Positions 33,632 through 40,829 of a DNA stretch of 44,402 nt are shown here, piece by piece. The stretch covers positions 1 through 44,402 of the forward strand of contig JABMOI010000061.1 of NCBI GenBank assembly GCA_013204185.1. The letters are read 5' to 3'. Numbering within the stretch: the stretch's first letter is position 1; each line of letters begins with the position of its first letter. The stretch comes from a bacterium. Its GTDB lineage: Bacteria; Bacteroidota; Rhodothermia; Rhodothermales; UBA10348. The notes beneath the pieces were generated by a model that worked only from the letters and a program-made list of their open reading frames with translations, made no database searches and was not told where the DNA came from. The position numbers were made by a program, and so were the translations under genes.

Positions 33632-34747
33632 TCAGATCAGGTCAAAACTGCGAAGTCGGCTCACAACGTGTTGCATGTCTTCCGGCATCTCAACTTCAAA
33701 ATCCATTTCCTGTCCGGTTCGTGGATGTTTAAACCCGAGGGATCGAGCGTGAAGTGCTTGACGCGGAAGTTTTTGGAAGAGATTCCGATAAAATGCCCTT
33801 CTTTGTCCTTCGTCCTTTCCGTATCGAATTCGATCACCGCCATATGTTGTATCACCAAAAATTGGATTTCCGATGTGTGCAGCGTGGACTCTAATCTGGT
33901 GAGTCCTGCCCGTTTCAAGTTTAAACGAGCAAAGTGCGCAGTATCCGAACGGTTCGACCGTTTCGTAGTGGGTAATGGCCTGCTTTCCTACCACTTTGGA
34001 CTTAATATTGGATTCTCTGACAACAGCCACCTTTCGCCTGTCCTTGGGATCTCTTGCCAAAAATGTATCAATGGTGGCCTCGGACGGCGTCGGAACGCCC
34101 CAAACAACGGCTAAATACTGCCTTCGCGTGGTTCGACTCATAAATTGCTTTGCCAAAGCCGCATGAGTCACATCGTTTTTAGCAATAACCAGAAGACCGC
34201 TAGTGTCTTTGTCCAAGCGGTGTACAATACCTGGGCGCAGCACCACGTCGCCTTCAAACCTCGGACTGGCATTTATAGACGAAAGTTGAGTTTCGTCTGG
34301 ATCCTCATCTTCATCCACTTCATCCTGGTCTTCATCCGAGTCGAGATGGATGGCGGCCCCACCAACATGGTGAAGCAGAGCATGGACCAACGTACCCGTC
34401 CGATGCCCAAACGCGGGGTGAACTACCATTCCAGCGGCCTTATTTACGACCAAAAGATCCTCGTCTTCAAAGACGATGTCGAGATCAATGGCTTCCGGGA
34501 TGATTTCAACCGGGGGCGCTTTGAGAATCTCACAGACAATGGCATCATCGGGCTGAACGCTATAAGATGGTTTTGAAACAACCTTGCCATTCACCTCAAC
34601 CTTTCCATCTTTTATCCCCTTCTGAACACGTGCTCGTGTCGCATTTTGGATAAAAGTAGTCAGGTACACATCGAGCCTGTCATTTTCTTTGTACCCGGAC
34701 GGGACATCGAAATGTAGATGCGTTACTATTTTTTCTGGTTCGCTCAT
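33632..34747 (-). CDS. rluD: RluA-family 23S rRNA pseudouridine synthase with acidic insert
   Basis: The product has 371 residues. An S4 RNA-binding domain (about residues 24-85, ENDRLDVYLTTFIQNATRARVQKGIKDGKVEV in pieces) precedes the catalytic domain, whose nucleophile is Asp179 in HRLDKDTSG. FKLETGRTHQIRVHAAHIGNP follows. The architecture fits RluD, which modifies helix 69 of 23S rRNA, although other RluA members share it. An unusual run of Asp and Glu at about 135-153 lengthens the protein between the VNKAAGMVVHPAFG motif and the catalytic loop. No C-terminal truncation is seen. Confidence 0.88.
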   Translation of the reverse strand: MSEPEKIVTHLHFDVPSGYKENDRLDVYLTTFIQNATRARVQKGIKDGKVEVNGKVVSKPSYSVQPDDAIVCEILKAPPVEIIPEAIDLDIVFEDEDLLVVNKAAGMVVHPAFGHRTGTLVHALLHHVGGAAIHLDSDEDQDEVDEDEDPDETQLSSINASPRFEGDVVLRPGIVHRLDKDTSGLLVIAKNDVTHAALAKQFMSRTTRRQYLAVVWGVPTPSEATIDTFLARDPKDRRKVAVVRESNIKSKVVGKQAITHYETVEPFGYCALCSFKLETGRTHQIRVHAAHIGNPIFGDTTYGGDRIRYGKDEGQRRAFYRNLFQKLPRQALHARSLGFKHPRTGQEMDFEVEMPEDMQHVVSRLRSFDLI

Positions 34748-34818
34748 ATCACGATTTTAAATTCCATCGAACCTACGAAATCCAGCGCACGTTAGCTGCG
34801 AATAACAGACGATTATTG

Positions 34819-36003
34819 CTATAGCGCCGAGGTCCGCTCATAGTAATTGCCTTCCAACGCGTGGATTAGGCCGTCGCACTCTAGTTGAAGGAGCGCCGTC
34901 CACAAGGAAGCGTCGGGGTATTCAAGGCACGCTTCAATTTCGTCAATGTGGCGATGTGTTGTTGAAAGGCAATCTAGAATTTGGTTTTCGAGTTTTGACC
35001 TTGGCAATACGGGGGGCGTCTCAACGCGCTCTTCCGCCCCGGTGCCCCCGCGGCTGAGCCAGCCTCTAGACCTCATCTCGGTGATAATCTGCTCTGGTCG
35101 TGTTAAAACGGCGGCGGCTGATGCTTCTAACAGAGCATTTGTCCCTGAAGAGGTGGCATCGTCAATTCTTCCAGGCACCGCATACAAATCTCTTTTTTGA
35201 TCGATGCACAAGGCTGCTGTTACGAGTGCCCCTGCTTTTTCAAATGCCTCTACAACGATAGTCGCCCTTGAGAGGCCGGAAATAATCCTGTTTCGTTGCG
35301 GGAAATGGGTACGCTCCGGTCTGGTTTGGGGCTCAAATTCAGATACGATACATCCTTGCTTCTCGATTTTTTGAGCCAAAGCCCGATGTTCGCGAGGGTA
35401 AATTTGATGCACGCCGCTGCCCAAAACTGCAATGGTCTTTCCTCCGGCATCTAATGCTCCTTCATGAGCCGCTCGGTCAATGCCGTATGCCAATCCACTC
35501 ACCACACAAATACCCGAGCGAGCCAATTCAAAAGCGAGTCTGTGCGCGGTTCTTCTGCCATAAGCCGATGCTCTTCTAGTGCCGACTACCGCAACACAAG
35601 GCATTTGTAGCGATTCTCCTTGGCCCTTGACCCAAAAATAGGGTGGCGGATCGGAAATGTGCCGAAGGAGATCGGGGTAATCTGAATCTGAGTATCCCAG
35701 CATAGATCCGGTTTCCGATTCATTCATTTCCTCTCTAGGCGTATCCTTCCTAGAGGGGCGTGCAACTAGCGATGCATCGTGAGCTGAATGGTCCGCGTTT
35801 CCTCCTGCCAAATGGGATACGAGTCGTTCCAATTTGGAACTTCCAATTCCTTCCACACGAAGAGACTGGTTCAATACGGCTCGTTGAATACTCAACGCCG
35901 AGCCATACTGATCATATAGTCTCTTTTGAAGCCTGAACCCAATACCCGGAGTGGAATTCAGCTTTCTTCTAGCTATCCATTCTTCTCTAGTTGCTTTCAC
36001 CAA
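34819..36003 (-). CDS. dprA: DNA-processing protein DprA
   Basis: The product has 394 residues. DprA binds incoming single-stranded DNA during transformation and loads RecA. An N-terminal helix-hairpin-helix/SAM-like part (TPGIGFRLQKRLYDQYG...VEGIGSSKLERL) leads into the Rossmann-like core: VAVVGTRRASAYGRRTAH, GLAYGIDRAAHEGAL, VLGSGVHQIYPREHRAL, FPQRNRIISGLSRATIVVEA and LYAVPGRIDDATSSGTNALL. A winged-helix C-terminal domain closes it (ILDCLSTTHRHIDEIE). There is no ATG at the start. TTG (36003) or GTG (36000) must be used, and both overlap the end of obgE by about 15 bases. Confidence 0.93.
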   Translation of the reverse strand: MVKATREEWIARRKLNSTPGIGFRLQKRLYDQYGSALSIQRAVLNQSLRVEGIGSSKLERLVSHLAGGNADHSAHDASLVARPSRKDTPREEMNESETGSMLGYSDSDYPDLLRHISDPPPYFWVKGQGESLQMPCVAVVGTRRASAYGRRTAHRLAFELARSGICVVSGLAYGIDRAAHEGALDAGGKTIAVLGSGVHQIYPREHRALAQKIEKQGCIVSEFEPQTRPERTHFPQRNRIISGLSRATIVVEAFEKAGALVTAALCIDQKRDLYAVPGRIDDATSSGTNALLEASAAAVLTRPEQIITEMRSRGWLSRGGTGAEERVETPPVLPRSKLENQILDCLSTTHRHIDEIEACLEYPDASLWTALLQLECDGLIHALEGNYYERTSAL

Positions 36004-37006
36004 ACGACTTCGATTCTACCACATGATTCCACAACGAACGCTTCAATTCATCCAATTTGACATGCGCCACCGACGAAAAAGCCAGTGTCGGAATATCAGC
36101 TGGGATTGCTTTGCGAGCTTTGGTTTCCCATTTTTTCCTGTCTTCAGTTGGAAGAAGGTCCACTTTAGAAAACCCAACCATGCGAGGTTTCGACAACATT
36201 TTCTCGTCAAAAGCTTGTAGTTCGCCCAATAAGGTATCGTATTCGGCTCCGACGTCGTCTGAATCCACTGGAATGAGAAAAAGCAGCACCGCATTTCGCT
36301 CAATATGCTTTAGAAACTGTATTCCCAGCCCCTTTCCTTCATGCGCGCCTTCGATAATTCCAGGAATGTCTGCAATGACAAAGCTTTCATAACTTCCGAC
36401 AGCTACGACTCCCAAGGCTGGGACAAGCGTCGTGAACGGATAGTCAGCAATCTTTGGACGTGCTGCAGAGACGCTCGCAACGAGCGTACTTTTGCCTGCG
36501 TTGGGAAATCCTACCAACCCAACGTCGGCCATCAATTTCAGCTCTAACGTGATCTTGCGCTCTTCGCCTGGTTCACCCGGCTGGGCGTACCTGGGGCTTT
36601 GATGCGTTGCCGACTTAAAGAATTCGTTTCCTTTGCCTCCTCTCCCTCCTTTTGCTAATTCCAGGGTGTCTCCCGGCGAGAGAAGCTCACCAATGGTCTC
36701 CCCCTTGTCGGTATCCTTGGCAATCGTGCCAACGGGCACTCTTAACACAATGTTTTGCCCGTCTTTTCCTGATTTGTTTGCACCGGAGCCATTAGATCCG
36801 TTCTCGGCAAAGTGATGCCTATTGTAGCGGTGATCTAGCAAGGTGTACAATTGAGCGTCTGCAATGAGCGAAATAGACCCACCTTCGCCACCATTTCCGC
36901 CATCTGGGCCTCCTTTAGGCTCAAATTTAGCTCGGCGAAATGAGACCGATCCTGGTCCCCCTTTTCCACTTCTAATTTCAATGGTTACGTAATCGACAAA
37001 CTTCAT
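35987..37006 (-). CDS. obgE: GTPase Obg/CgtA
   Basis: The product has 339 residues from the ATG giving MKFVDYVTIEIRSGKGG, the usual Obg start; a TTG six codons earlier is possible. The glycine-rich Obg domain (GGPDGGNGGEGGSISL, GGRGGKGN) is followed by the GTPase domain: G1 GFPNAGKST, switch II DIPGIIEGAHEGKGLG, and FSKVDLL. It acts in large ribosomal subunit maturation and stress control. The variable C-terminal tail present in some Obg proteins is absent. dprA begins inside its last codons. Confidence 0.95.
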   Translation of the reverse strand: MKFVDYVTIEIRSGKGGPGSVSFRRAKFEPKGGPDGGNGGEGGSISLIADAQLYTLLDHRYNRHHFAENGSNGSGANKSGKDGQNIVLRVPVGTIAKDTDKGETIGELLSPGDTLELAKGGRGGKGNEFFKSATHQSPRYAQPGEPGEERKITLELKLMADVGLVGFPNAGKSTLVASVSAARPKIADYPFTTLVPALGVVAVGSYESFVIADIPGIIEGAHEGKGLGIQFLKHIERNAVLLFLIPVDSDDVGAEYDTLLGELQAFDEKMLSKPRMVGFSKVDLLPTEDRKKWETKARKAIPADIPTLAFSSVAHVKLDELKRSLWNHVVESKSFGESN

Positions 37007-37069
37007 AGTAATCTTTTCATCCAAGCTCTCTCACGAGAACGCTATCTTACCGGTATCTTGACCAAACGT

Positions 37070-37102
37070 CGTATACGTTGGAGTCCGAGCCCGCCGTATA
37101 CG
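37070..37102. promoter_or_regulatory. Pair of CGTATACG palindromes between obgE and rnhA
   Basis: The 8-base palindrome CGTATACG occurs at 37070-37077 and 37095-37102, 25 bases start to start, within the 128-base divergent promoter region. Two identical palindromes at this distance suggest a shared operator. No known regulator can be named. Confidence 0.4.
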
Positions 37103-37134
37103 CTTCAAACTTCATTCCGGCTCCCAAAAGACAC

Positions 37135-37575
37135 ATGGCCTTGAAAAACGTAACTATTTATACTGATGGGGCATGTAGCGGCAATCCTGGGCCCGGAGGA
37201 TGGGCTGCTATTTTAATGTATGGTTCAAAAGAACGCGTCATTACGGGAGCAGAGTCCCCTACTACAAATAACCGCATGGAACTCGCCGCGGTAGTAGAGT
37301 CCCTTCGCGTGTTAAAAGAGCGGTGCAAGGTGGCCGTGCACACAGACAGCGCGTACGTAGCAAACGCCTTCAACGAAAACTGGATTGAAGGGTGGATTAA
37401 AAGAGGTTGGAAAACTGCTGGTAAGAAGCCGGTCAAGAATCAAGATCTTTGGGAGGAGCTGATTACCCAAGTAAAGCGGCACGACGTGACGTTTGTCAAG
37501 GTCAAAGGCCACGCAAACGACGAAATAAACAATCGGGTCGATCGATTGGCCGTCGAAGCCGTAAAAATGCAATAG
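37135..37575 (+). CDS. rnhA: Ribonuclease HI
   Basis: The product has 146 residues from the ATG giving MALKNVTIYTDGACSGNPGPGG; the open frame before it uses a TTG and is not conserved. It cleaves RNA in RNA-DNA hybrids. The four catalytic acids are visible: Asp11 (TDGA), Glu49 (RMEL), Asp71 (HTDSAY) and Asp136 (RVDRLA), plus His126 in KGHANDE. The basic handle region of the E. coli enzyme is recognisable as WIEGWIKRGWKTAGKKPVKNQDLW. Its TAG stop directly abuts the stop of yigZ. Confidence 0.96.
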   Translation: MALKNVTIYTDGACSGNPGPGGWAAILMYGSKERVITGAESPTTNNRMELAAVVESLRVLKERCKVAVHTDSAYVANAFNENWIEGWIKRGWKTAGKKPVKNQDLWEELITQVKRHDVTFVKVKGHANDEINNRVDRLAVEAVKMQ

Positions 37576-38187
37576 CTAGGCTAACTCATCGCCCCGTCCG
37601 CCAAGCGCCTCCAGAAATACAGCTCTGAACGCGTCAACTTGCGAGGATCGAATGTCGAGGGTCATTGAAGTTCTCTCTGAATAGGAAGTCTCCAGAACAA
37701 TCACGTCGAATTGGCTGATTGTATGCATGGCCGGTGACGTATCGTCGTAATCAAATACGAAACGAAGAGCCGTTCGGGGGATAATTTCCTTCACTTGTGC
37801 CGCATCTAAGGCAAGCGACGCGGCTTCGCCATAGGCGCGGACTAACCCGCCCGTACCCAGTTTGGTACCACCGTAGTATCTAATAACCACGACAAGCGAA
37901 TTCGTCAGATTTCGCCCTTCGATTTGCCGATAAATGGGCAATCCGGCCGACGAATTGGGCTCGCCGTCATCATTGTAGCGAAACGTGTTTCCATCAGACC
38001 CGATTCTGTAGGCGCTACAGTGATGGGTAGCGTCGTAGTCGCGTTTCTTGATGGCTAGCAAAGCGGCATCTGCCTCTTCAACAGAAGAAACAGGAATTGC
38101 TTCTGCCAAGAATCTCGAGCCCTTAATCTTTATCTCTGAAATTCCCGGTTTGTCTAAAACCAGATAGGTGTCCGGCGATGTCTCCAT
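37576..38187 (-). CDS. yigZ: YigZ/IMPACT-family protein
   Basis: The product has 203 residues from ATG, or 205 if a GTG two codons earlier is used. The IMPACT N-terminal domain is complete: KGSRFLAEAIPV, the KKRDYDATHHCSAYRIG loop, the signature DDGEPNSSAGLPI, and VVVIRYYGGTKLGTGGLVRAYG. A shorter ferredoxin-like DUF1949 domain follows (about 135-200). The eukaryotic relative modulates GCN2 and translation. The bacterial role is unclear, with suggestions of ribosome or nucleic-acid binding. It lies 33-39 bases behind rlpA, and its start codon is enclosed in a predicted hairpin. Confidence 0.9.
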   Translation of the reverse strand: METSPDTYLVLDKPGISEIKIKGSRFLAEAIPVSSVEEADAALLAIKKRDYDATHHCSAYRIGSDGNTFRYNDDGEPNSSAGLPIYRQIEGRNLTNSLVVVIRYYGGTKLGTGGLVRAYGEAASLALDAAQVKEIIPRTALRFVFDYDDTSPAMHTISQFDVIVLETSYSERTSMTLDIRSSQVDAFRAVFLEALGGRGDELA

Positions 38188-38215
38188 GGACACGAATATA
38201 TCGTGTCTCGTGGAG
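38182..38215 (-). promoter_or_regulatory. Hairpin enclosing the yigZ start codon
   Basis: In the transcript, GACACGA and TCGTGTC form a perfect 7-bp stem with a UAUAU loop ending one base before the AUG. Outside it, CUCCA (38211-38215) pairs with UGGAG (38182-38186), which includes the UG of the start codon. There is no U tract, so this is not an ordinary terminator of rlpA. Confidence 0.6.
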
Positions 38216-38226
38216 GGATGCTCGTC

Positions 38227-39069
38227 CTAAGAGGCTACTTTTCGCAAAAAGCTATCCTGTCCTTTCGTCCAAAGGTCGTTTTGAGCAATGCGAGCAGGTT
38301 TCTCTTGGTCAAACCGGCTAAAGTAAACTCTAAATGAAACCTCTCCATTCACGTCAATCCGGGCAATCCAAGCCTCTGTATACTGATCTGCTAGTATTTT
38401 AGCCCTTGCGTGTGTGGAGAACGATCCGATTTGAAGCGTATAGGCGCCGTCTTTTGAGCTCACCTGCTGGACTACGTTCTGATCTTTCGAGCTTGTAGCC
38501 GAAGCAGTCCGAACTGGTGTGGATGCACTAGACGCGTTCTTCGTGCCAGAAGTCGCAACAGGAGGGCCCATTACTTGCACTTCGGTCTTATTGCTAGATT
38601 TTGGGGATTGGTCATTGGCTGCAATGGTGGCCAATTCCTGGCTGTCCATCAGAATAAGTGAAACATTAGCCGTTCCTGACTCAAATAGTCCGATTTTCTG
38701 AGCTGCAGCGCCCGACAAATCAATAATGTGTTTTGCGCCCGACTTCATCCGATCGTTAATCCGAACGACTACAAACTGGTTGTTTTCCAGGTTTGTGACT
38801 TTCACCATGGTATCGAATGGTAAGGTCGGATGGGCTGCTGTCATCGCTTTGTGGTCATAGCGTTCGCCAGAAGCCGTCTTGGCGCCGTGCAGACCCATGT
38901 TGTACCAACTCGCGAACCCTTCAGTCGCCGTTGACTGAGTTGCTGGAGACTGGGTTGCTAGAGTCTGCGCGTGAACAGTTGCTGGCAGTGCAATCGCCAA
39001 AAGCGTTGCCACGATCAAAGCGATCACGAGCCAGATAGAAGAGATGAATTGTTTCGATGTGATAATCAT
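38227..39069 (-). CDS. rlpA: RlpA-like septal lytic transglycosylase with SPOR domain
   Basis: The product has 280 residues from the ATG before IITSKQ; the longer frame adds seven residues. A signal peptide or anchor (about 12-35) leads to the double-psi beta-barrel domain: GFASWYNMGLHGAKTASGERYD, then TAAHPTLPFDTMVKVTNL and INDR. The residues reported as catalytic in Pseudomonas RlpA are matched in spacing by Glu69, Asp72, His80 and Asp106. The usual NDRGPF loop is instead NDRMKSGAKHIIDLS. A low-complexity Thr/Ser linker leads to a C-terminal SPOR domain (YTLQIGSFSTHARAKILADQ) that binds septal denuded glycan. It probably acts in daughter-cell separation. It lies upstream of yigZ. Confidence 0.88.
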   Translation of the reverse strand: MIITSKQFISSIWLVIALIVATLLAIALPATVHAQTLATQSPATQSTATEGFASWYNMGLHGAKTASGERYDHKAMTAAHPTLPFDTMVKVTNLENNQFVVVRINDRMKSGAKHIIDLSGAAAQKIGLFESGTANVSLILMDSQELATIAANDQSPKSSNKTEVQVMGPPVATSGTKNASSASTPVRTASATSSKDQNVVQQVSSKDGAYTLQIGSFSTHARAKILADQYTEAWIARIDVNGEVSFRVYFSRFDQEKPARIAQNDLWTKGQDSFLRKVAS

Positions 39070-39076
39070 GGGAGTG

Positions 39077-39111
39077 TCTCTTGGTAACAATGTTTGTCCG
39101 TTACCGAGAGA
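39077..39111 (-). promoter_or_regulatory. Hairpin in the rlpA leader
   Basis: TCTCTCGGTAAC and GTTACCAAGAGA (minus strand, 39111-39100 and 39088-39077) form a 12-bp stem with one C-A mismatch and an 11-base loop, ending seven bases before the rlpA ATG. It covers AAGAGA, the only ribosome-site-like sequence there. It could be an RNA control element or a protein operator. Confidence 0.6.
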
Positions 39112-39259
39112 TAATCCAATTATTATGCCAGCTTACGCTAGAGCCCCAAAACAAACCCTGCAAAGCCTTTTCAGGACCTCAAAACGTACCAAGGGAGCAT
39201 TCATTCGATTGCAATCAGGACAAAAAGCGCAAATATTGCCCTCAAGACTGCATATTTTT

Positions 39260-39339
39260 CCGCTTTCGGGGCTCCGCTTTCGGGTCTCCGCTTTCGGGGC
39301 TACTTCCGCGCGCCCGCTTCTGGGCTCCGCTTTCGGCGT
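39260..39339. repeat. Degenerate 14-base tandem repeat in the rlpA-clpS gap
   Basis: Three consecutive units CCGCTTTCGGGGCT, CCGCTTTCGGGTCT and CCGCTTTCGGGGCT (39260-39301) are followed, after a 12-base interruption, by two more degenerate copies (39314-39339). They lie in the longest gene-free stretch of the window (39070-39394). Besides these repeats and the rlpA leader hairpin I see nothing convincing in that stretch. The repeat zone is clearly more GC-rich than the AT-rich 120 bases before it. It lies downstream of clpS and upstream of rlpA. Confidence 0.75.
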
Positions 39340-39394
39340 TTACGCTACGGGCGAGGCCGGCGGGGTTCCTCTAGTCGGGGCCAGTGGCCTCTGA

Positions 39395-39691
39395 TCAACC
39401 TTTAATCTGGGTTGCTAAGCCAATTTCGTTCAGGATTCCGGCCACTCGCAAACAGTCTTCAAAGACAGACTGAAACACATTCGCCTTCCCTTCCCTGTGC
39501 ACCGTCCAGGATAGATCTTCGGCTCGACCACGAGTGCAATTCGTTGCCTTCATCAATTGATGAATGACTTCTTCGAAGGTGTGCACCTCGTCGTTGAACA
39601 AGTCCACGCTCCACAATAGATCTATATCTACCTGGGCATTGGATTCCTGTTCTTCAGCAACTAAGACTTCTTTTTCAAGCGACAAGTTCAT
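39395..39691 (-). CDS. clpS: ClpS-family adaptor of the Clp protease
   Basis: The product has 98 residues from ATG; a TTG three codons earlier extends further into purS. ClpS delivers N-end-rule substrates to ClpAP. The core reads WSVDLFNDEVHTFEEVIHQLMKATNC (the Asn-Asp pair of the substrate pocket), then AEDLSWTVHREGKANVFQSVFEDCLRVAGILNEIGL. The N-terminal 25 residues are acidic and flexible, as usual. The start overlaps the end of purS by about 17 bases, an uncommon pairing. No clpA is in the window. Confidence 0.87.
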   Translation of the reverse strand: MNLSLEKEVLVAEEQESNAQVDIDLLWSVDLFNDEVHTFEEVIHQLMKATNCTRGRAEDLSWTVHREGKANVFQSVFEDCLRVAGILNEIGLATQIKG

Positions 39692-39929
39692 AGATCTCAA
39701 CGTGGAAGTCTTCCATTACAGAATTAGCAAGTAGCTCTTTGCAGGCGTTTTCCGCGACTTCCATTGCTTCGCTTTTCGACGCCGCCTTGATTTCCATTTC
39801 AACAAACTTGCCGATTCGGACAGATTGCACTGATCCAAAACCAAGTTCGCCCAGAGCATGATGCGACGCTTTACCCTGTGGATCTAGGATGGATGAACGA
39901 AGCGTGATGGTAATATTAGCCTTAAACAT
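39675..39929 (-). CDS. purS: Phosphoribosylformylglycinamidine synthase subunit PurS
   Basis: The product has 84 residues, the full PurS length. PurS bridges the small PurL and PurQ in the FGAM synthase of purine synthesis. The sequence follows the family: MFKANITITLRSSILDPQGKA, then LGELGFGSVQSVRIGKFVEMEI and AENACKELLANSVMEDFHVEI. purQ and purL are not adjacent. It is the third gene of psd-pssA-purS-clpS, ten bases after pssA, and its last codons overlap clpS. Confidence 0.92.
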   Translation of the reverse strand: MFKANITITLRSSILDPQGKASHHALGELGFGSVQSVRIGKFVEMEIKAASKSEAMEVAENACKELLANSVMEDFHVEIYELVA

Positions 39930-39938
39930 GAGCCTGTT

Positions 39939-40823
39939 TTAATTAGTAGATGGAGAAGATTCTGCCTTGGCGTCTAAGCCGTCTGCTTCAGATTCTGGTG
40001 GCTCCGAATCACGAACAGCTTTCAAAAATCCAGTAAAGGCGCTTACAATTCCCGCAACCAGATAGATCGAAAGAACAGTTAGGAGCCCAATCTCCCGAAA
40101 AACAACCATAATCAAGAATCCGGCGAAATAGACCAGAAACTTAACGGTGTGCTTCCGAATGTATTCAACCGACGGCCTAGGTACTGAATCAAATGGAATA
40201 TTGGAGACCATTAAGCCTGATAGGACGATTACGGCGACCAAAATGATCGACATATCGCCTCGATCCGATGTAACTGACGCAAAAATATCAGGATTTAGGA
40301 TGATGGCTACGATCGCGACGGCAGACACTGGAATGGGAAGTCCAGCAAACGTGTCCTTTTTCTCGCCTTCGTAGTTCACATTGAACCTGGCCAACCGTAC
40401 GGCTCCTGCCATGGCGGGCAGCGAGGAAATAATAATTCCCGGAATCCCGAATTCGCGCAGACCAAAAGAGTATATCAAAAAAGAAGGGGCAACTCCGAAC
40501 GAAACGACGTCGCAGAGGCTATCTAGCTCCATTCCAAACAGACTCGTTCCGTTCGTTAAGCGCGCCATCATCCCGTCTAGCATATCAAACAGACTCGCCA
40601 ATAAGATCAGCCAACCGGCGTATTCTAGTCGCCCTTCGAGCACCTGAATGAGCGACAAAAATCCGCAAAACAGGTTCATCAACGTGAAAAAGGACGGCAC
40701 CGCAGCGCGCGGAATTCTGCGAGGCAACCGAGGACCCTTCGATTCGCGGTAGGTAATTAATCGCTGACGAAAACGGCGTTGTTTCAGGCCAGGTCTAGAC
40801 TTCTTTTTTCTCGAGCGCAGCAT
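39939..40823 (-). CDS. pssA: CDP-diacylglycerol-serine O-phosphatidyltransferase
   Basis: The product has 294 residues with about seven or eight transmembrane helices after a very basic N-terminus (RSRKKKSRPGLKQRRFRQR). It makes phosphatidylserine from CDP-diacylglycerol and serine. The CDP-alcohol phosphotransferase signature is complete: DGMMARLTNGTSLFGMELDSLCD gives D-G-A-R...G...D...D in the required spacing (split here as one 23-residue region, about 83-105). FGVAPSFL and ARFNVNYE, typical of PssA type II, follow. It lies six bases downstream of psd, its pathway partner, so the two form a phosphatidylethanolamine unit. Confidence 0.93.
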   Translation of the reverse strand: MLRSRKKKSRPGLKQRRFRQRLITYRESKGPRLPRRIPRAAVPSFFTLMNLFCGFLSLIQVLEGRLEYAGWLILLASLFDMLDGMMARLTNGTSLFGMELDSLCDVVSFGVAPSFLIYSFGLREFGIPGIIISSLPAMAGAVRLARFNVNYEGEKKDTFAGLPIPVSAVAIVAIILNPDIFASVTSDRGDMSIILVAVIVLSGLMVSNIPFDSVPRPSVEYIRKHTVKFLVYFAGFLIMVVFREIGLLTVLSIYLVAGIVSAFTGFLKAVRDSEPPESEADGLDAKAESSPSTN

Positions 40824-40829
40824 GTAATC

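Noticed and set aside
39260-39339. CRISPR-like array.
   Set aside because: Units are 14 bases, contiguous and degenerate, with no spacers and no cas genes.
39044-39394. Plus-strand coding region over the rlpA leader and repeat zone.
   Set aside because: Its translation is driven by the tandem repeat, it overlaps the rlpA start in antisense, and it has no ribosome site or recognisable fold.
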